A model generated the notes under the pieces. That model had not been told where the DNA came from. It did no database searches and saw only the letters and a program-made list of their open reading frames with translations. This document shows, in pieces, positions 43,735-52,583 of a stretch of 64,000 nt of DNA; position 1 is the first letter of the stretch; the number at the start of each line of letters is the position of its first letter. Made by a program: the position numbers and the translations under genes. Source of the DNA: Novosphingobium marinum (GTDB taxonomy: Bacteria; Pseudomonadota; Alphaproteobacteria; Sphingomonadales; Sphingomonadaceae); assembly GCF_013408095.1 (NCBI RefSeq), contig NZ_JACBZF010000001.1:372001-436000 (forward strand), given 5' to 3'.

Positions 43735-43764
43735 GGACGTCCCGGAATCGTTTCCGGGACGTCC
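43735..43764. terminator. Perfect 13-bp hairpin between methyltransferase and rne
   Basis: GGACGTCCCGGAA and TTCCGGGACGTCC pair over 13 bp around TCGT, filling the 37-bp gap between the two convergent genes. Both directions can use it. There is no U-tract, so it may act as a 3'-end stabiliser as much as a terminator. Confidence 0.7.
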
Positions 43765-43769
43765 ATCGT

Positions 43770-46514
43770 TCAATTCCCGAAGGTCCGTTGCCACCAGCCG
43801 CGGCGCGGCTGATCGCCCGTCTCGTCATCGCCCGCCGCACCGGCAGGCTCGGGTTCGGCCCGATCCTGTGCCTCTGTTTCAGGAGCAGGTTCGGAAGCTG
43901 CCGGTTGTTCGGCGACCGGTTCGGGATCGGCGGCAGCAGCAGTTTCGGTTTCCGCGGGAGCGTCCACCTTCTTGCGCCGCGTGCGCTTCGGCTTGGCAGG
44001 CGCATCTCCGGCCTGCTCGGCTTCTGCCGGAGCATCGGCCTTCTTGCGTCGCGTGCGCTTGGGTTTTTCCGGCGCTTCCTCCACGTCCTTGCCGCCTTCG
44101 GACGGAACGGCGGTTTCGGCTTCGGCAGGAACGTCCGCCTTCTTGCGGCGCGTACGCCGCTTCTTGGGTTCGGCCGGCGCTTCCTCGGCTGCCGCTTCGG
44201 CCTGTTCTTCGGTTACAGCTTCGGCTTCCTGATCCGCATCGGGCTGCGTATCCTGTGCCGTCGTCTCATTTTCGCCGCCATCGGTTTCGCCGTCGCTCGA
44301 CGGTTCTTCATCGTCGTTCCAAGCTTCGCCCGACTGGCTTCCCCGACCGCGACCCCCGCGACGGCGACGGCCGCCGCGACGGCGACGCTTCTTGGGCATA
44401 TCGTCGTCGTCCTCGTCGTCCTGATCCGAAGAGGGCGTGTCGGTTTCGTCTTTGCCGTCTTCTTCTTCTTCTTCGTCGTCGTTGTCGCCATCGGAAGCCT
44501 GGCGATCATCGTTCCGGCGATTGCGACCGCGACCGCCGCGGCGCCGTTTCCGGCGCTTGCGACGGGGTTCGCCGTCCTGCTCATCGCTTTCGGCCTCGTC
44601 GTTGTCGTCCTCGATGTCCTCGACGTCATTGTCGTCGTCGTCGATGATCGGCGCGAAGTCGGGCACCGAATCGGGACGCGGGCCGGACGATGACACGCGC
44701 ATCTTGGCGCCTTCGTTCTCGCCCTCCGGGATGACTTCGACCGAAACGCCGTAACGTGCCTCGATCTCGGCAAGGTCGCCGCGCTTCGAATTGAGCAGGT
44801 AGACCGCTGCCTCGGTGCTCGCATAAAGCGTGATGACCGAGCCCTTGCCCTTGGCGGCTTCGTCCTCGATCAGGCGCAGCGCAGACAAGCCGGCGGAACT
44901 TGCCGTCCTGACAAGGCCGGTACCGTCGCAATGCGGACAACTGCGCGTCGTTGCCTCGAGCACGCCGGTGCGCAAGCGCTGGCGGCTCATTTCCATGAGG
45001 CCGAAGCTGGAAATGCGGCCCACCTGGATGCGGGCGCGGTCGGTCTTGAGCGCGTCCTTCATCGCCTTCTCGACCTTCCGGACGTTCGATCCGTACTCCA
45101 TGTCGATGAAGTCGATGACGACGAGCCCGGCCATGTCGCGCAGGCGCAACTGGCGGGCGATCTCGCGCGCGGCCTCGAGGTTGGTGGCAAGCGCCGTCTG
45201 CTCGATGCCGTGCTCCTTGGTGGCGCGGCCAGAGTTGATGTCGATCGAGACGAGCGCCTCGGTCGGGTTGATCACGATGTAGCCACCCGATTTGAGCTGC
45301 ACCACCGGATCGTACATCGCGGTGAGCTGGTCCTCCGCTCCATAGCGCTGGAACAGCGGGACGGGATCCGAATAGGCCTTCACCCGTCGCGCATGGCTTG
45401 GCATGAGCAGCTTCATGAAGGACTTGGCGGAGCGATATCCTTCCTCGCCCTCGACCACAACTTCCTCGATCTCGCGATTGTAGATGTCGCGTATGGCCCG
45501 CTTGATCAGGTCGCTGTCCGAATGGATCAGGGCGGGAGCAGCCGATTGCAGGGTATTCTCGCGGATTTCGTCCCAGAGCCGCGCAAGGTAGTCGAAGTCG
45601 CGCTTGATCTCGTTCTTGGTGCGCGAAAGCCCGGCGGTCCGCACGATGCATCCCATCGAGCGGGGCAGGTTCAGTTCCGAGATTATGCCCTTGAGGCGCT
45701 TGCGATCCGATGCCGAATTGATCTTGCGGCTGATACCGCCGCCGTGGCTCGAATTCGGCATGAGAACACAGTAGCGGCCGGCTAGGCTGAGGTAAGTGGT
45801 GAGCGCCGCACCCTTGTTCCCGCGCTCTTCCTTGACGACCTGGACGAGCAGAACCTGGCGCCGGTGGATGACGTCCTGGATCTTGTAGCGCCGGCGAAGC
45901 GCCATCCGCTTGGCGCGAACTTCCTCGACCTGCTTCGAGCGTCCGCCCGAACGACCCTGCCGCCGCCCCCGACCGCGTCGCCTGCCGCCGGAACCGGACC
46001 CGGCTTCGTCGTCCGGGCCGTCGGATTCGCCGTTGTCGTCGAACCCGTTTTCGACATGCCCGGCCTCGATCGTCGCGATCTGGTCCTTCTCGGACGTGTC
46101 GATCTCGGTCAGGCCGCCATCGTCCTCGTCGAGATCCTCGTCGTCGTCACCCTCGTCCTCGAAATCGGCATCGGGCGCGTCGTCGTCCTCGTTTTCGGCG
46201 GCACGCAGAGCCGCTTCTTCCTCGGCATGCGCAGCCTCTTCGGCGAGAAGGGCTTCGCGGTCCTCCTTGGGAATCTGGTAATAGTCGGGATGGATCTCGC
46301 TGAACGCCAGGAAGCCGTGACGGTTGCCGCCGAAATCGACGAAGGCTGCCTGAAGGGAAGGTTCGACCCGCGTTACTTTCGCGAGGTAGATGTTGCCTTT
46401 AATCTGCTTGTGTTCTGCGGATTCGAAATCGAATTCTTCAATACGGTTGCCCTTGAGCACCGCCACCCGCGTTTCTTCCGGGTGGCGCGCATCGATTAGC
46501 ATGCGCATGGCCAT
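43770..46514 (-). CDS. rne: Ribonuclease E
   Basis: A 914-residue RNase E. The catalytic half contains MRMLIDARHPEETRVAVL, an S1 domain from about residue 36 interrupted by a long acidic insert (~85-160) and an Arg/Gly-rich patch, the DNase-I-like segment VVIDFIDMEYGSNVRKVE, and the zinc-link CPHCDGTG near 526. The C-terminal half is disordered: acidic runs, Arg-rich RRKRRKRRRGGRGRN, three spaced RTRRKK motifs (about 783, 818 and 840) each followed by an AEAE-type acidic linker, and a conserved tail QPRRGWWQRTFGN. These are RNA- and degradosome-binding regions. ATG 46514 is chosen because GGAG lies eight bases upstream and MAMRML is the family start. The 481-bp region upstream is structured and may mediate autoregulation. 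Confidence 0.96.
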   Translation of the reverse strand: MAMRMLIDARHPEETRVAVLKGNRIEEFDFESAEHKQIKGNIYLAKVTRVEPSLQAAFVDFGGNRHGFLAFSEIHPDYYQIPKEDREALLAEEAAHAEEEAALRAAENEDDDAPDADFEDEGDDDEDLDEDDGGLTEIDTSEKDQIATIEAGHVENGFDDNGESDGPDDEAGSGSGGRRRGRGRRQGRSGGRSKQVEEVRAKRMALRRRYKIQDVIHRRQVLLVQVVKEERGNKGAALTTYLSLAGRYCVLMPNSSHGGGISRKINSASDRKRLKGIISELNLPRSMGCIVRTAGLSRTKNEIKRDFDYLARLWDEIRENTLQSAAPALIHSDSDLIKRAIRDIYNREIEEVVVEGEEGYRSAKSFMKLLMPSHARRVKAYSDPVPLFQRYGAEDQLTAMYDPVVQLKSGGYIVINPTEALVSIDINSGRATKEHGIEQTALATNLEAAREIARQLRLRDMAGLVVIDFIDMEYGSNVRKVEKAMKDALKTDRARIQVGRISSFGLMEMSRQRLRTGVLEATTRSCPHCDGTGLVRTASSAGLSALRLIEDEAAKGKGSVITLYASTEAAVYLLNSKRGDLAEIEARYGVSVEVIPEGENEGAKMRVSSSGPRPDSVPDFAPIIDDDDNDVEDIEDDNDEAESDEQDGEPRRKRRKRRRGGRGRNRRNDDRQASDGDNDDEEEEEDGKDETDTPSSDQDDEDDDDMPKKRRRRGGRRRRGGRGRGSQSGEAWNDDEEPSSDGETDGGENETTAQDTQPDADQEAEAVTEEQAEAAAEEAPAEPKKRRTRRKKADVPAEAETAVPSEGGKDVEEAPEKPKRTRRKKADAPAEAEQAGDAPAKPKRTRRKKVDAPAETETAAAADPEPVAEQPAASEPAPETEAQDRAEPEPAGAAGDDETGDQPRRGWWQRTFGN

Positions 46515-46995
46515 TATGTAGTCTCCAGCCGCGCCGCGAAGCGGATATTGCCGACATGCCGGCGCGGATTTGTTCAGATGTCCCGCCGGAACGCGCGGCA
46601 GCCGGAGGCGCCGGGTTGCGGAAGGAAGCGTGGTAGGAACCGGAGTTTGCTCCGGAGGATAAATTCGTGTCCGCGAAATCAGGAGAGCGTGGCGATTCTG
46701 GGCACGCAGCGCCAAGCGCCGTTCGAGCCGGAACCCTTGCGGGTTGCGGCTTGCAGGGCGGCAAATGGCTTCTCATGGTTCGCGTCAACCTGGTTCGGGT
46801 CGGGAAAGAGTATTCCCGGATAACTCTTTCCGGAGCGGCGACGAATGGATTTGCCCCCATGTCTTCCTTCGACCGGTCCCTGTCCGGTTTCGAGGTAGAG
46901 CTTCGTCGGCTCCGGCGAAAAATGCCTAGCATCCATAAATTTGAACGGCAAGTTTCTTGCGCGCCGCCAAGGCATGACGCTAACGCTCGCTGCAA
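46515..46995. promoter_or_regulatory. 481-bp non-coding divergent region (rne leader and amidase promoter)
   Basis: No convincing gene is present. Three perfect or near-perfect hairpins are visible: CCGGAG/CTCCGG at 46640-46655, AACCC/GGGTT extended by GCCG/CGGC at 46727-46750, and GGAAAGAGT/ACTCTTTCC at 46803-46831. The first two are within ~240 bases of the rne start. RNase E is autoregulated through leader structures in enterobacteria, so a similar role here is a reasonable inference. Amidase has no clear promoter motif. Confidence 0.55.
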
Positions 46996-47862
46996 ATGTC
47001 GCGAAAATTGCAGCTTCTGTTTCTGTTCCTGGTGCCGCTTGCGGTCCTCGCCGGCGCCATATGGCTCGATGCGACGTACGGCACGCCCGGACGCGGGCAC
47101 GCATACGTGGTGCGACTTGACCTCCCGCCCGCCGGCATGGATGCCGCGCTTCCCGAAGTGCGCGGCCCGCGCGACGCCCGTCGGCCGCTGGTGGTGCTTG
47201 ATGCCGGCCACGGCGGACACGACCCCGGATCGGGGAAGGGCAGCATAAGGGAAAAGACGGTTGCGCTCCAGATATCCTCGAAGGTGCGGGACATCCTGCT
47301 TGACGATGGCGGCATCCGCGTCGCGATGACGCGCGAAACCGACCAGTACTTCACGCTTGCGGAGCGTTTCACCATGGCGCGCAAGCTCGGCGCCGACCTC
47401 TTCGTCTCGATCCACGCCGACAGCGTCGACAGCAACGTCGCCCGGGGCGCAAGCGTCTACGTACTGTCAGAAAAGGGGTCGACCGAAGCTGCCGAGAAGA
47501 TGGCGGCGCGCGAAAATGCGGCGGATACCCTGAACGGGGTATCGCTCACCCGGACCGACGACACGGTCGACGCGATCCTTCTGGACCTGTCGCAGCGTGA
47601 AACGCAGACCGGTTCGGCGCAGGCCGCCCGGCTGCTTCTTCGCGAGCTGCGCGGAACCGTGAGGCTGCATCGCGAGCAAGTGCAGTCGGCCGCCTTCGGC
47701 GTGCTGAAGGCACCCGACATGCCTTCGATCCTTTTCGAGACCGGGTTCATCAGCAATCCATCCGACGAAGCCTATCTGACGTCGGAGGAAGGGCAGGCGG
47801 AGATTGCCCGGGCCGCCGCGCAGGCGATCCGCGTCTACTTCGCCCGCCGATCGGACAGCTGA
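46996..47862 (+). CDS. N-acetylmuramoyl-L-alanine amidase (Amidase_3)
   Basis: A 288-residue periplasmic peptidoglycan amidase. An N-terminal membrane or signal segment (LQLLFLFLVPLAVLAGAIWL, ~5-24) anchors or exports it. The Zn-binding motifs are VVLDAGHGGHDPGS, the following Glu in SIREKTVAL, SIHADS, and the catalytic Glu in LFETGFISN. It cleaves the bond between MurNAc and the stem peptide during cell separation. No AMIN domain is seen, so it is shorter than AmiC. The PBP1A gene follows 53 bases later, giving a cell-wall pair. Confidence 0.93.
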   Translation: MSRKLQLLFLFLVPLAVLAGAIWLDATYGTPGRGHAYVVRLDLPPAGMDAALPEVRGPRDARRPLVVLDAGHGGHDPGSGKGSIREKTVALQISSKVRDILLDDGGIRVAMTRETDQYFTLAERFTMARKLGADLFVSIHADSVDSNVARGASVYVLSEKGSTEAAEKMAARENAADTLNGVSLTRTDDTVDAILLDLSQRETQTGSAQAARLLLRELRGTVRLHREQVQSAAFGVLKAPDMPSILFETGFISNPSDEAYLTSEEGQAEIARAAAQAIRVYFARRSDS

Positions 47863-47915
47863 GGCTCCATACCGCTGGCCTATGACGAAAGCCCCGTGCT
47901 AGAGACCACGACGAC

Positions 47916-50441
47916 ATGAGCGAACCTTCAGAAGCCGAAGAAAACTTAAGCTACAAGGTACGCCGCGAAGCGAGCGGCCTGGCCTCGCGTCTGGCGAGGA
48001 TGTGGCGCGAACGCAAATGGCTGCGGCGTCTGCTGATTGCTGCCGCCATCCTCGTGGTCGTGTTCCTAATCGCATGGACCATAATCGTGCGCAGCCTGCC
48101 CTCCGCCGACAAGCTGCTCGATTATCAGCCTCCTCTGCCGACGATGGTGCGGGGTATCGACGGCGAGATTGTCTACAGTTACGCCCGCGAACGGCGCGTC
48201 CAGCTGCGCTTCGTCGACTTCCCGGAGCCTCTTACCAACGCGTTCCTGTCAGCCGAGGACAAGACCTTCTGGAGCCATGGCGGCGTCGACCTGACCGGTC
48301 TGGCCGGGGCCGTGGTCGACTATGTATCGAAACTCGGATCGGGCCAGCGCGCCAAGGGCGGATCGACGATCACGCAGCAGGTCGCCAAGAACATCCTGAT
48401 CGGCGACGAATACTCGGTCACGCGCAAGCTCAAGGAAATGGTGCTTGCGCGGCGGATCGAAAGCGTCCTCACCAAAGAGCAGATTCTTGAGCTCTATCTC
48501 AACGAAATCCCGCTCGGCCGCCAGAGCTTCGGCGTGCAGGCCGCGTCGCGAGCCTATTTCGGCAAGGACGTCGGGGAACTCGAACTTCACGAGGCGGCGT
48601 TCCTCGCGATCCTGCCGAAGGCGCCTGAACGCTACAGCCGTGCCAAACACGCCGATCTTGCGATAGCACGCCGCAATTACGTTCTCGAGCAGATGGTCGA
48701 GAATGGCTGGGCGACACGTGCCGAAGCGGATGCGGCCAAGGCCCAGCCGCTGGGCCTGATCCGTCGCCAGAGTGAATCGTACGATTCGGCGGGCGGCTAC
48801 TTTGTCGAGGAAGTGCGCCGCCGCCTTATCGAACGTTACGGCGAGACCGCCGAGGATGGCGACAACAGTGTCTACGCCGGCGGACTCTGGGTGCGCACGT
48901 CGCTCGATACCGAAATGCAGCGCGCGGCCCGCAACGCGCTTCGGGCCGGGCTGTTGCGCTATCATGCCGGCAAGGGCTGGCGCGGTCCGATCGACCGAAT
49001 CACGGATCTCGATCCCGACCGCTGGCAATCGCAGGTCATTCTGGCGAACAAGTCGGTCGATTACGAGGACTGGCGCGTGGGAGTGGTTCTTTCGCTCGAC
49101 GGAAACCGTGGTCGGATCGGGTTCGCCGATGGAGAGAGTTACGACCTGACCAACATACCGGATCGCCTGCGGACGGGCGATCTCATAGCCGCGGCTCCGG
49201 CCGGAAGCGGGTCCTACGCGGTGCGCACGATCCCCGAAGTTGCCGGAGGCATGGTCGTCGAGGAAGTCGACACCGGTCGTGTCGTCGCGGTCCAGGGCGG
49301 GTTCGATTCCGGGCTAGGTTCGTTCAACCGCGCGACACAGGCGATGCGTCAGCCGGGATCGACGATCAAGCCGTTCGTCTACGCCACGGGTCTGGAAGCC
49401 GGCATGACGCCTGCCTCGATGGTCCTCGACGGGCAGTTCTGCGTCTATCAGGGCGCAGCGCTCGGCCAGAAGTGTTTCAGGAACTTCGGCGGGGGCGGAG
49501 GCGGCACGCACACGATGCGCTGGGGCCTCGAACAGTCACGCAACCTCATGACCGTCCGCATCGCCAACGATTCCGGCATGGATCGGGTGACCAAGACGTT
49601 CAGCAACGTCGGCATCGGCGATTACAAGCCCTACCTGTCGTTCGCGCTGGGCGCCGGCGAAACCACGGTGCTGCGGATGGTGAATGCCTATGCCGCGCTC
49701 GCCAACCAGGGCGTGCAGTACGATGCGACGCTGATCGACTACGTGCAGGACCGGAACGGGAAGGTCATCTGGCGCGCGGATTCGCGTCGCTGCGTCGGGT
49801 GCGACATGGATGAATGGGACGGCAAGCCGATGCCGCGCCTGGAACCGCGCGGCAAGCAGGTCATGGACCCGCGCACCGCATTCCAGACCGTGCACATGCT
49901 CACCGGCGTGGTGACGCGCGGCACCGCCGTCGTCCTTCGGGACCTTGGCCTGCCCCTGTTCGGCAAGACCGGTACGACCACGGGGCCGACCAACGTCTGG
50001 TTCGTCGGCGGTTCGCAGAAATACGTGTCAGGTGTCTATCTGGGCTTCGACCAGCCGCGCTCGATGGGCGGTTATGCTCAGGGCGGGCGGCTGGCCGCGC
50101 CCGTCTTCAAGCAGCTGGTCCAGGAAACGAAGGACCGCTGGCGAACACAGCCGTTCATCGCTCCCGAAGGGGTGCGCATGGTCAAGATCGATCGGCGCAC
50201 CGGCAAGCGCGTCTTCGGCGCGGAACCCGGCTCGGACCCGAAGGCCTCGGTGATCTGGGAAGCTTTCCAGCCCGATACCGAGCCCAAGCGGTCGACCGCC
50301 GACGAATTCGCGCAGCAGCGCGATGCGCTGATCGCGGCGATCCGGCGCGGACGTCAGGCGCAGCAGTCCGCCACGCGGAGCAATGCGTCCGCGAGCGAGG
50401 AACCGAAGAATTTCGCGGAAGAGCAGGGCGGGGTTTACTGA
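47916..50441 (+). CDS. mrcA: Penicillin-binding protein 1A (bifunctional transglycosylase/transpeptidase)
   Basis: An 841-residue class A PBP. A membrane anchor is at about 39-58. The transglycosylase domain carries the catalytic Glu E114 (SAEDKTFWSHGG) and KGGSTITQQVAKN. The transpeptidase has the active-site S482 in QPGSTIKPF, an SxN-type motif around SRNLMTVRI and KTGTT at about 684. An OB-like insert lies between. It polymerises and cross-links peptidoglycan in the periplasm. The last ~40 residues are Gln/Ser/Ala-rich and disordered. Confidence 0.95.
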   Translation: MSEPSEAEENLSYKVRREASGLASRLARMWRERKWLRRLLIAAAILVVVFLIAWTIIVRSLPSADKLLDYQPPLPTMVRGIDGEIVYSYARERRVQLRFVDFPEPLTNAFLSAEDKTFWSHGGVDLTGLAGAVVDYVSKLGSGQRAKGGSTITQQVAKNILIGDEYSVTRKLKEMVLARRIESVLTKEQILELYLNEIPLGRQSFGVQAASRAYFGKDVGELELHEAAFLAILPKAPERYSRAKHADLAIARRNYVLEQMVENGWATRAEADAAKAQPLGLIRRQSESYDSAGGYFVEEVRRRLIERYGETAEDGDNSVYAGGLWVRTSLDTEMQRAARNALRAGLLRYHAGKGWRGPIDRITDLDPDRWQSQVILANKSVDYEDWRVGVVLSLDGNRGRIGFADGESYDLTNIPDRLRTGDLIAAAPAGSGSYAVRTIPEVAGGMVVEEVDTGRVVAVQGGFDSGLGSFNRATQAMRQPGSTIKPFVYATGLEAGMTPASMVLDGQFCVYQGAALGQKCFRNFGGGGGGTHTMRWGLEQSRNLMTVRIANDSGMDRVTKTFSNVGIGDYKPYLSFALGAGETTVLRMVNAYAALANQGVQYDATLIDYVQDRNGKVIWRADSRRCVGCDMDEWDGKPMPRLEPRGKQVMDPRTAFQTVHMLTGVVTRGTAVVLRDLGLPLFGKTGTTTGPTNVWFVGGSQKYVSGVYLGFDQPRSMGGYAQGGRLAAPVFKQLVQETKDRWRTQPFIAPEGVRMVKIDRRTGKRVFGAEPGSDPKASVIWEAFQPDTEPKRSTADEFAQQRDALIAAIRRGRQAQQSATRSNASASEEPKNFAEEQGGVY

Positions 50442-50466
50442 GAACGTCAGTGTGCGGACGCTGCAG

Positions 50467-50937
50467 CTAGTCCGCCGTGCGGTTGTTCCGTGTCCCGAGG
50501 ATGCACCGGATACTGCCCGGCGCACCCGACCCGTCGATTTCTCGCAAGAAGCCGCGCGACTGGCGATGGAACTTGCGACCTTCGAACGGCCCGCTCGTCA
50601 TCACGACGCGGTCGCCGGTAAGTAGGTAGGTCCCGCGCGTTCCCCCGGCACGATAGCTCGATGCGCTGACGACCTTGAAGTCTGCTTCGGGCATGCGATC
50701 GCCTGCCGGTCCAAGGGCGTCGCCGGGCGCCTCGCACGCGTACCAGCCCTTTTCGAGGGTGCCCAGCGTGCCGCCGGGAACCGCCGCGGCAGGCGCGGCG
50801 ACAAGCGATGTTGCCAGGGCGAGGACAAGGCTCTTCCCGTTCTTTATGGCGCGTCTGCTATCACCCGGGCCGCGCGATTGCCAGCAGCGCGGCAAGGGGC
50901 TATGGGCGCGGCTTTCCCGAATATCGCTCTTTCGCAT
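50467..50937 (-). CDS. Small exported protein of unknown function
   Basis: About 156 residues. A hydrophobic segment [17 protein letters not shown] ends in a typical signal-peptidase site, followed by a ~100-residue mature domain with [26 protein letters not shown] and a Cys near the end (IRCILGTRN), so one disulfide is likely. No family was recognised. The start is uncertain: ATG 50937 is the only usual codon and leaves an unusually long, Arg-rich ~34-residue stretch before the signal core. It also lies only 14 bases from the efp start, so the efp promoter must fall inside this gene unless the true start is further in at a non-standard codon. Confidence 0.6.
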   Translation of the reverse strand: MRKSDIRESRAHSPLPRCWQSRGPGDSRRAIKNGKSLVLALATSLVAAPAAAVPGGTLGTLEKGWYACEAPGDALGPAGDRMPEADFKVVSASSYRAGGTRGTYLLTGDRVVMTSGPFEGRKFHRQSRGFLREIDGSGAPGSIRCILGTRNNRTAD

Positions 50938-50951
50938 CAAAGGTTCTCTCC

Positions 50952-51515
50952 ATGAAAATCAGCGGCGTGGACATCCGTCCCGGCAACATTCTCGAATACG
51001 AAAACGGCATCTGGAAAGTCGCCAAGACGCAGCATACCCAGCCGGGCAAGGGTGGCGCCTACATGCAGGTCGAGATGAAGAATCTGATCGACGGTCGCAA
51101 GACCAACGTGCGTTTCCGCAGCGCCGACACGGTCGAGAAGGTTCACCTCGAAACCAAGGACTTCCAGTACCTTTACGCCGACGACGACCAGCTTGTCTTC
51201 ATGGACACCGAGACCTTCGAGCAGATCCAGCTTCCGACCGACTTGCTGGGCGATGCCGCCGCGTTCCTGCAGGACGGTATGACCGTGCAGCTTGAAATGT
51301 ACGATGAACGGCCGATCTCCGTTCAGCTTCCCGACCAGGTCGAGGCCGACATCGTCGAGGCCGATGCGGTGGTGAAGGGCCAGACGGCGTCATCCAGTTA
51401 CAAGCCTGCCGTACTCGACAATGGCATACGGGTGATGGTCCCGCCGCACATCGAAAGCGGAACCCGCATCGTCGTTGACGTTTACGAACGTACCTACGTC
51501 CGCAAGGCGGACTGA
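50952..51515 (+). CDS. efp: Translation elongation factor P
   Basis: A 187-residue EF-P with three beta-barrel domains. The loop that enters the peptidyl-transferase centre carries K33 in PGKGGA, matching the lysine modified in EpmA/B-type EF-P. The C-terminal OB domain ends with the family signature around [16 protein letters not shown]. It relieves stalling at polyproline stretches, which suits this window, with its Pro-rich proteins such as the one at 55246-55797. ATG 50952 with AAAGG upstream is the family start. Confidence 0.97.
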   Translation: MKISGVDIRPGNILEYENGIWKVAKTQHTQPGKGGAYMQVEMKNLIDGRKTNVRFRSADTVEKVHLETKDFQYLYADDDQLVFMDTETFEQIQLPTDLLGDAAAFLQDGMTVQLEMYDERPISVQLPDQVEADIVEADAVVKGQTASSSYKPAVLDNGIRVMVPPHIESGTRIVVDVYERTYVRKAD

Positions 51516-51541
51516 ACGCTAGTCGAACGGTACGTATCCAG

Positions 51542-52360
51542 ATGGCACTTTCCGGACTTATCCGCGTGATGGAGCGAGCCGCGCGCAAGGCGGGGCAGCG
51601 GTTGCGGCGCGACTTCGGTGAAATCGAGCATCTTCAGGTTTCCCGCAAGGGACCTTCCGATTTTGTCTCGAAGGCCGATCGCGCGGCGGAACGCACTATC
51701 TATGACGAATTGCTCGCGGCACGCCCCGACTGGGGCTTCCTAATGGAGGAGGCCGGCGAGATTCTGGGCGACGAAACCAAGCCGCGCTGGGTCGTCGATC
51801 CGCTCGACGGCACCACGAACTTCCTGCACGGCATCCCGCACTTCGCGGTTTCGATTGCCGCGCAGGAGCCGCGGCTCGACGGCAAGGGATGGGGCGACGT
51901 GGTTGCCGCCATCGTCTACCAGCCGATCACCGACGAGAGCTTCTGGGCTGAGAAGAACCGGGGTGCATGGCTGCACGATGGTCGCCTGCGCGTGTCGGCG
52001 CGCCGCCATCTGGATGAATCCCTTATCGCGACGGGCATTCCCTTCGCCGATCACGGCAGCCTGCCGGAATGGATGAAGATATATCAGGCGCTCGGCCCGC
52101 AAGTCGCCGGTATCCGGCGCTACGGATCGGCAGCGCTCGACCTCGCCTGGCTCGCGGCGGGCCGGTACGACGGTTTCTGGGAGAGCGGGCTCAATCCCTG
52201 GGATACTGCCGCCGGCTGTCTCCTCGTTCGCGAGGCCGGCGGGTTCGTTTCGGACTGGCGCGGCCGCTCTCAGCCGATCTGCGATGCACAGGTGCTGGCG
52301 GGCAACGATGCTCTGCACACGCGGCTTCACAAGATCCTTGCCGGAGCGCTCAAGGCCTGA
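51542..52360 (+). CDS. suhB: Inositol monophosphatase family protein (SuhB-like)
   Basis: A 272-residue Mg-dependent phosphatase. Metal ligands are E70 (MEEAGE), D86 and D89 in the DPLDGT motif (86-91), and the late motif WDTAAGCLLVREAGG. It hydrolyses inositol phosphates or related sugar phosphates; SuhB also has a role in ribosomal RNA antitermination in some bacteria. It lies 26 bases after efp on the same strand, so the two may be co-transcribed. Confidence 0.92.
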   Translation: MALSGLIRVMERAARKAGQRLRRDFGEIEHLQVSRKGPSDFVSKADRAAERTIYDELLAARPDWGFLMEEAGEILGDETKPRWVVDPLDGTTNFLHGIPHFAVSIAAQEPRLDGKGWGDVVAAIVYQPITDESFWAEKNRGAWLHDGRLRVSARRHLDESLIATGIPFADHGSLPEWMKIYQALGPQVAGIRRYGSAALDLAWLAAGRYDGFWESGLNPWDTAAGCLLVREAGGFVSDWRGRSQPICDAQVLAGNDALHTRLHKILAGALKA

Positions 52361-52429
52361 GCGGTTGCCGGCCGCCCGCGGCGGCTTGAACGCGCCGGTT
52401 GCTGCGGCTAGACGAACGCGCGCCCGGGA

Positions 52430-52514
52430 GCCCCTGTGGCGGAATCGGTAGACGCGAACGACTCAAAATCGTTTTTCTTCGGAAGTGCCCGTTCGAGTCG
52501 GGCCAGGGGCACCA
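52430..52514 (+). tRNA. tRNA-Leu, anticodon CAA
   Basis: An 85-base class II tRNA with encoded CCA. The acceptor arms GCCCCTG (52430-52436) and CAGGGGC (52504-52510) pair perfectly. The anticodon arm AACGA/TCGTT encloses CTCAAAA, giving anticodon CAA for UUG codons. A long variable arm (TTTCTTCGGAAG region) marks it as Leu, and the T-arm contains GTTCGAGTC. The downstream two-gene unit starts 70 bases beyond. Confidence 0.96.
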
Positions 52515-52583
52515 AGGGCGACGGCCTCGCTTGTAATCGCTTTGCAATGCGCCGATGCTGAGTCAGGGCAAACGGAGGCAGGC

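Noticed and set aside
43972..44160. Repeated TTCTTGCG...GCGTGCGC DNA as a possible repeat array
   Set aside because: The repeats are the coding sequence of the RTRRKK motifs of RNase E and are in frame, so no separate repeat element is needed.
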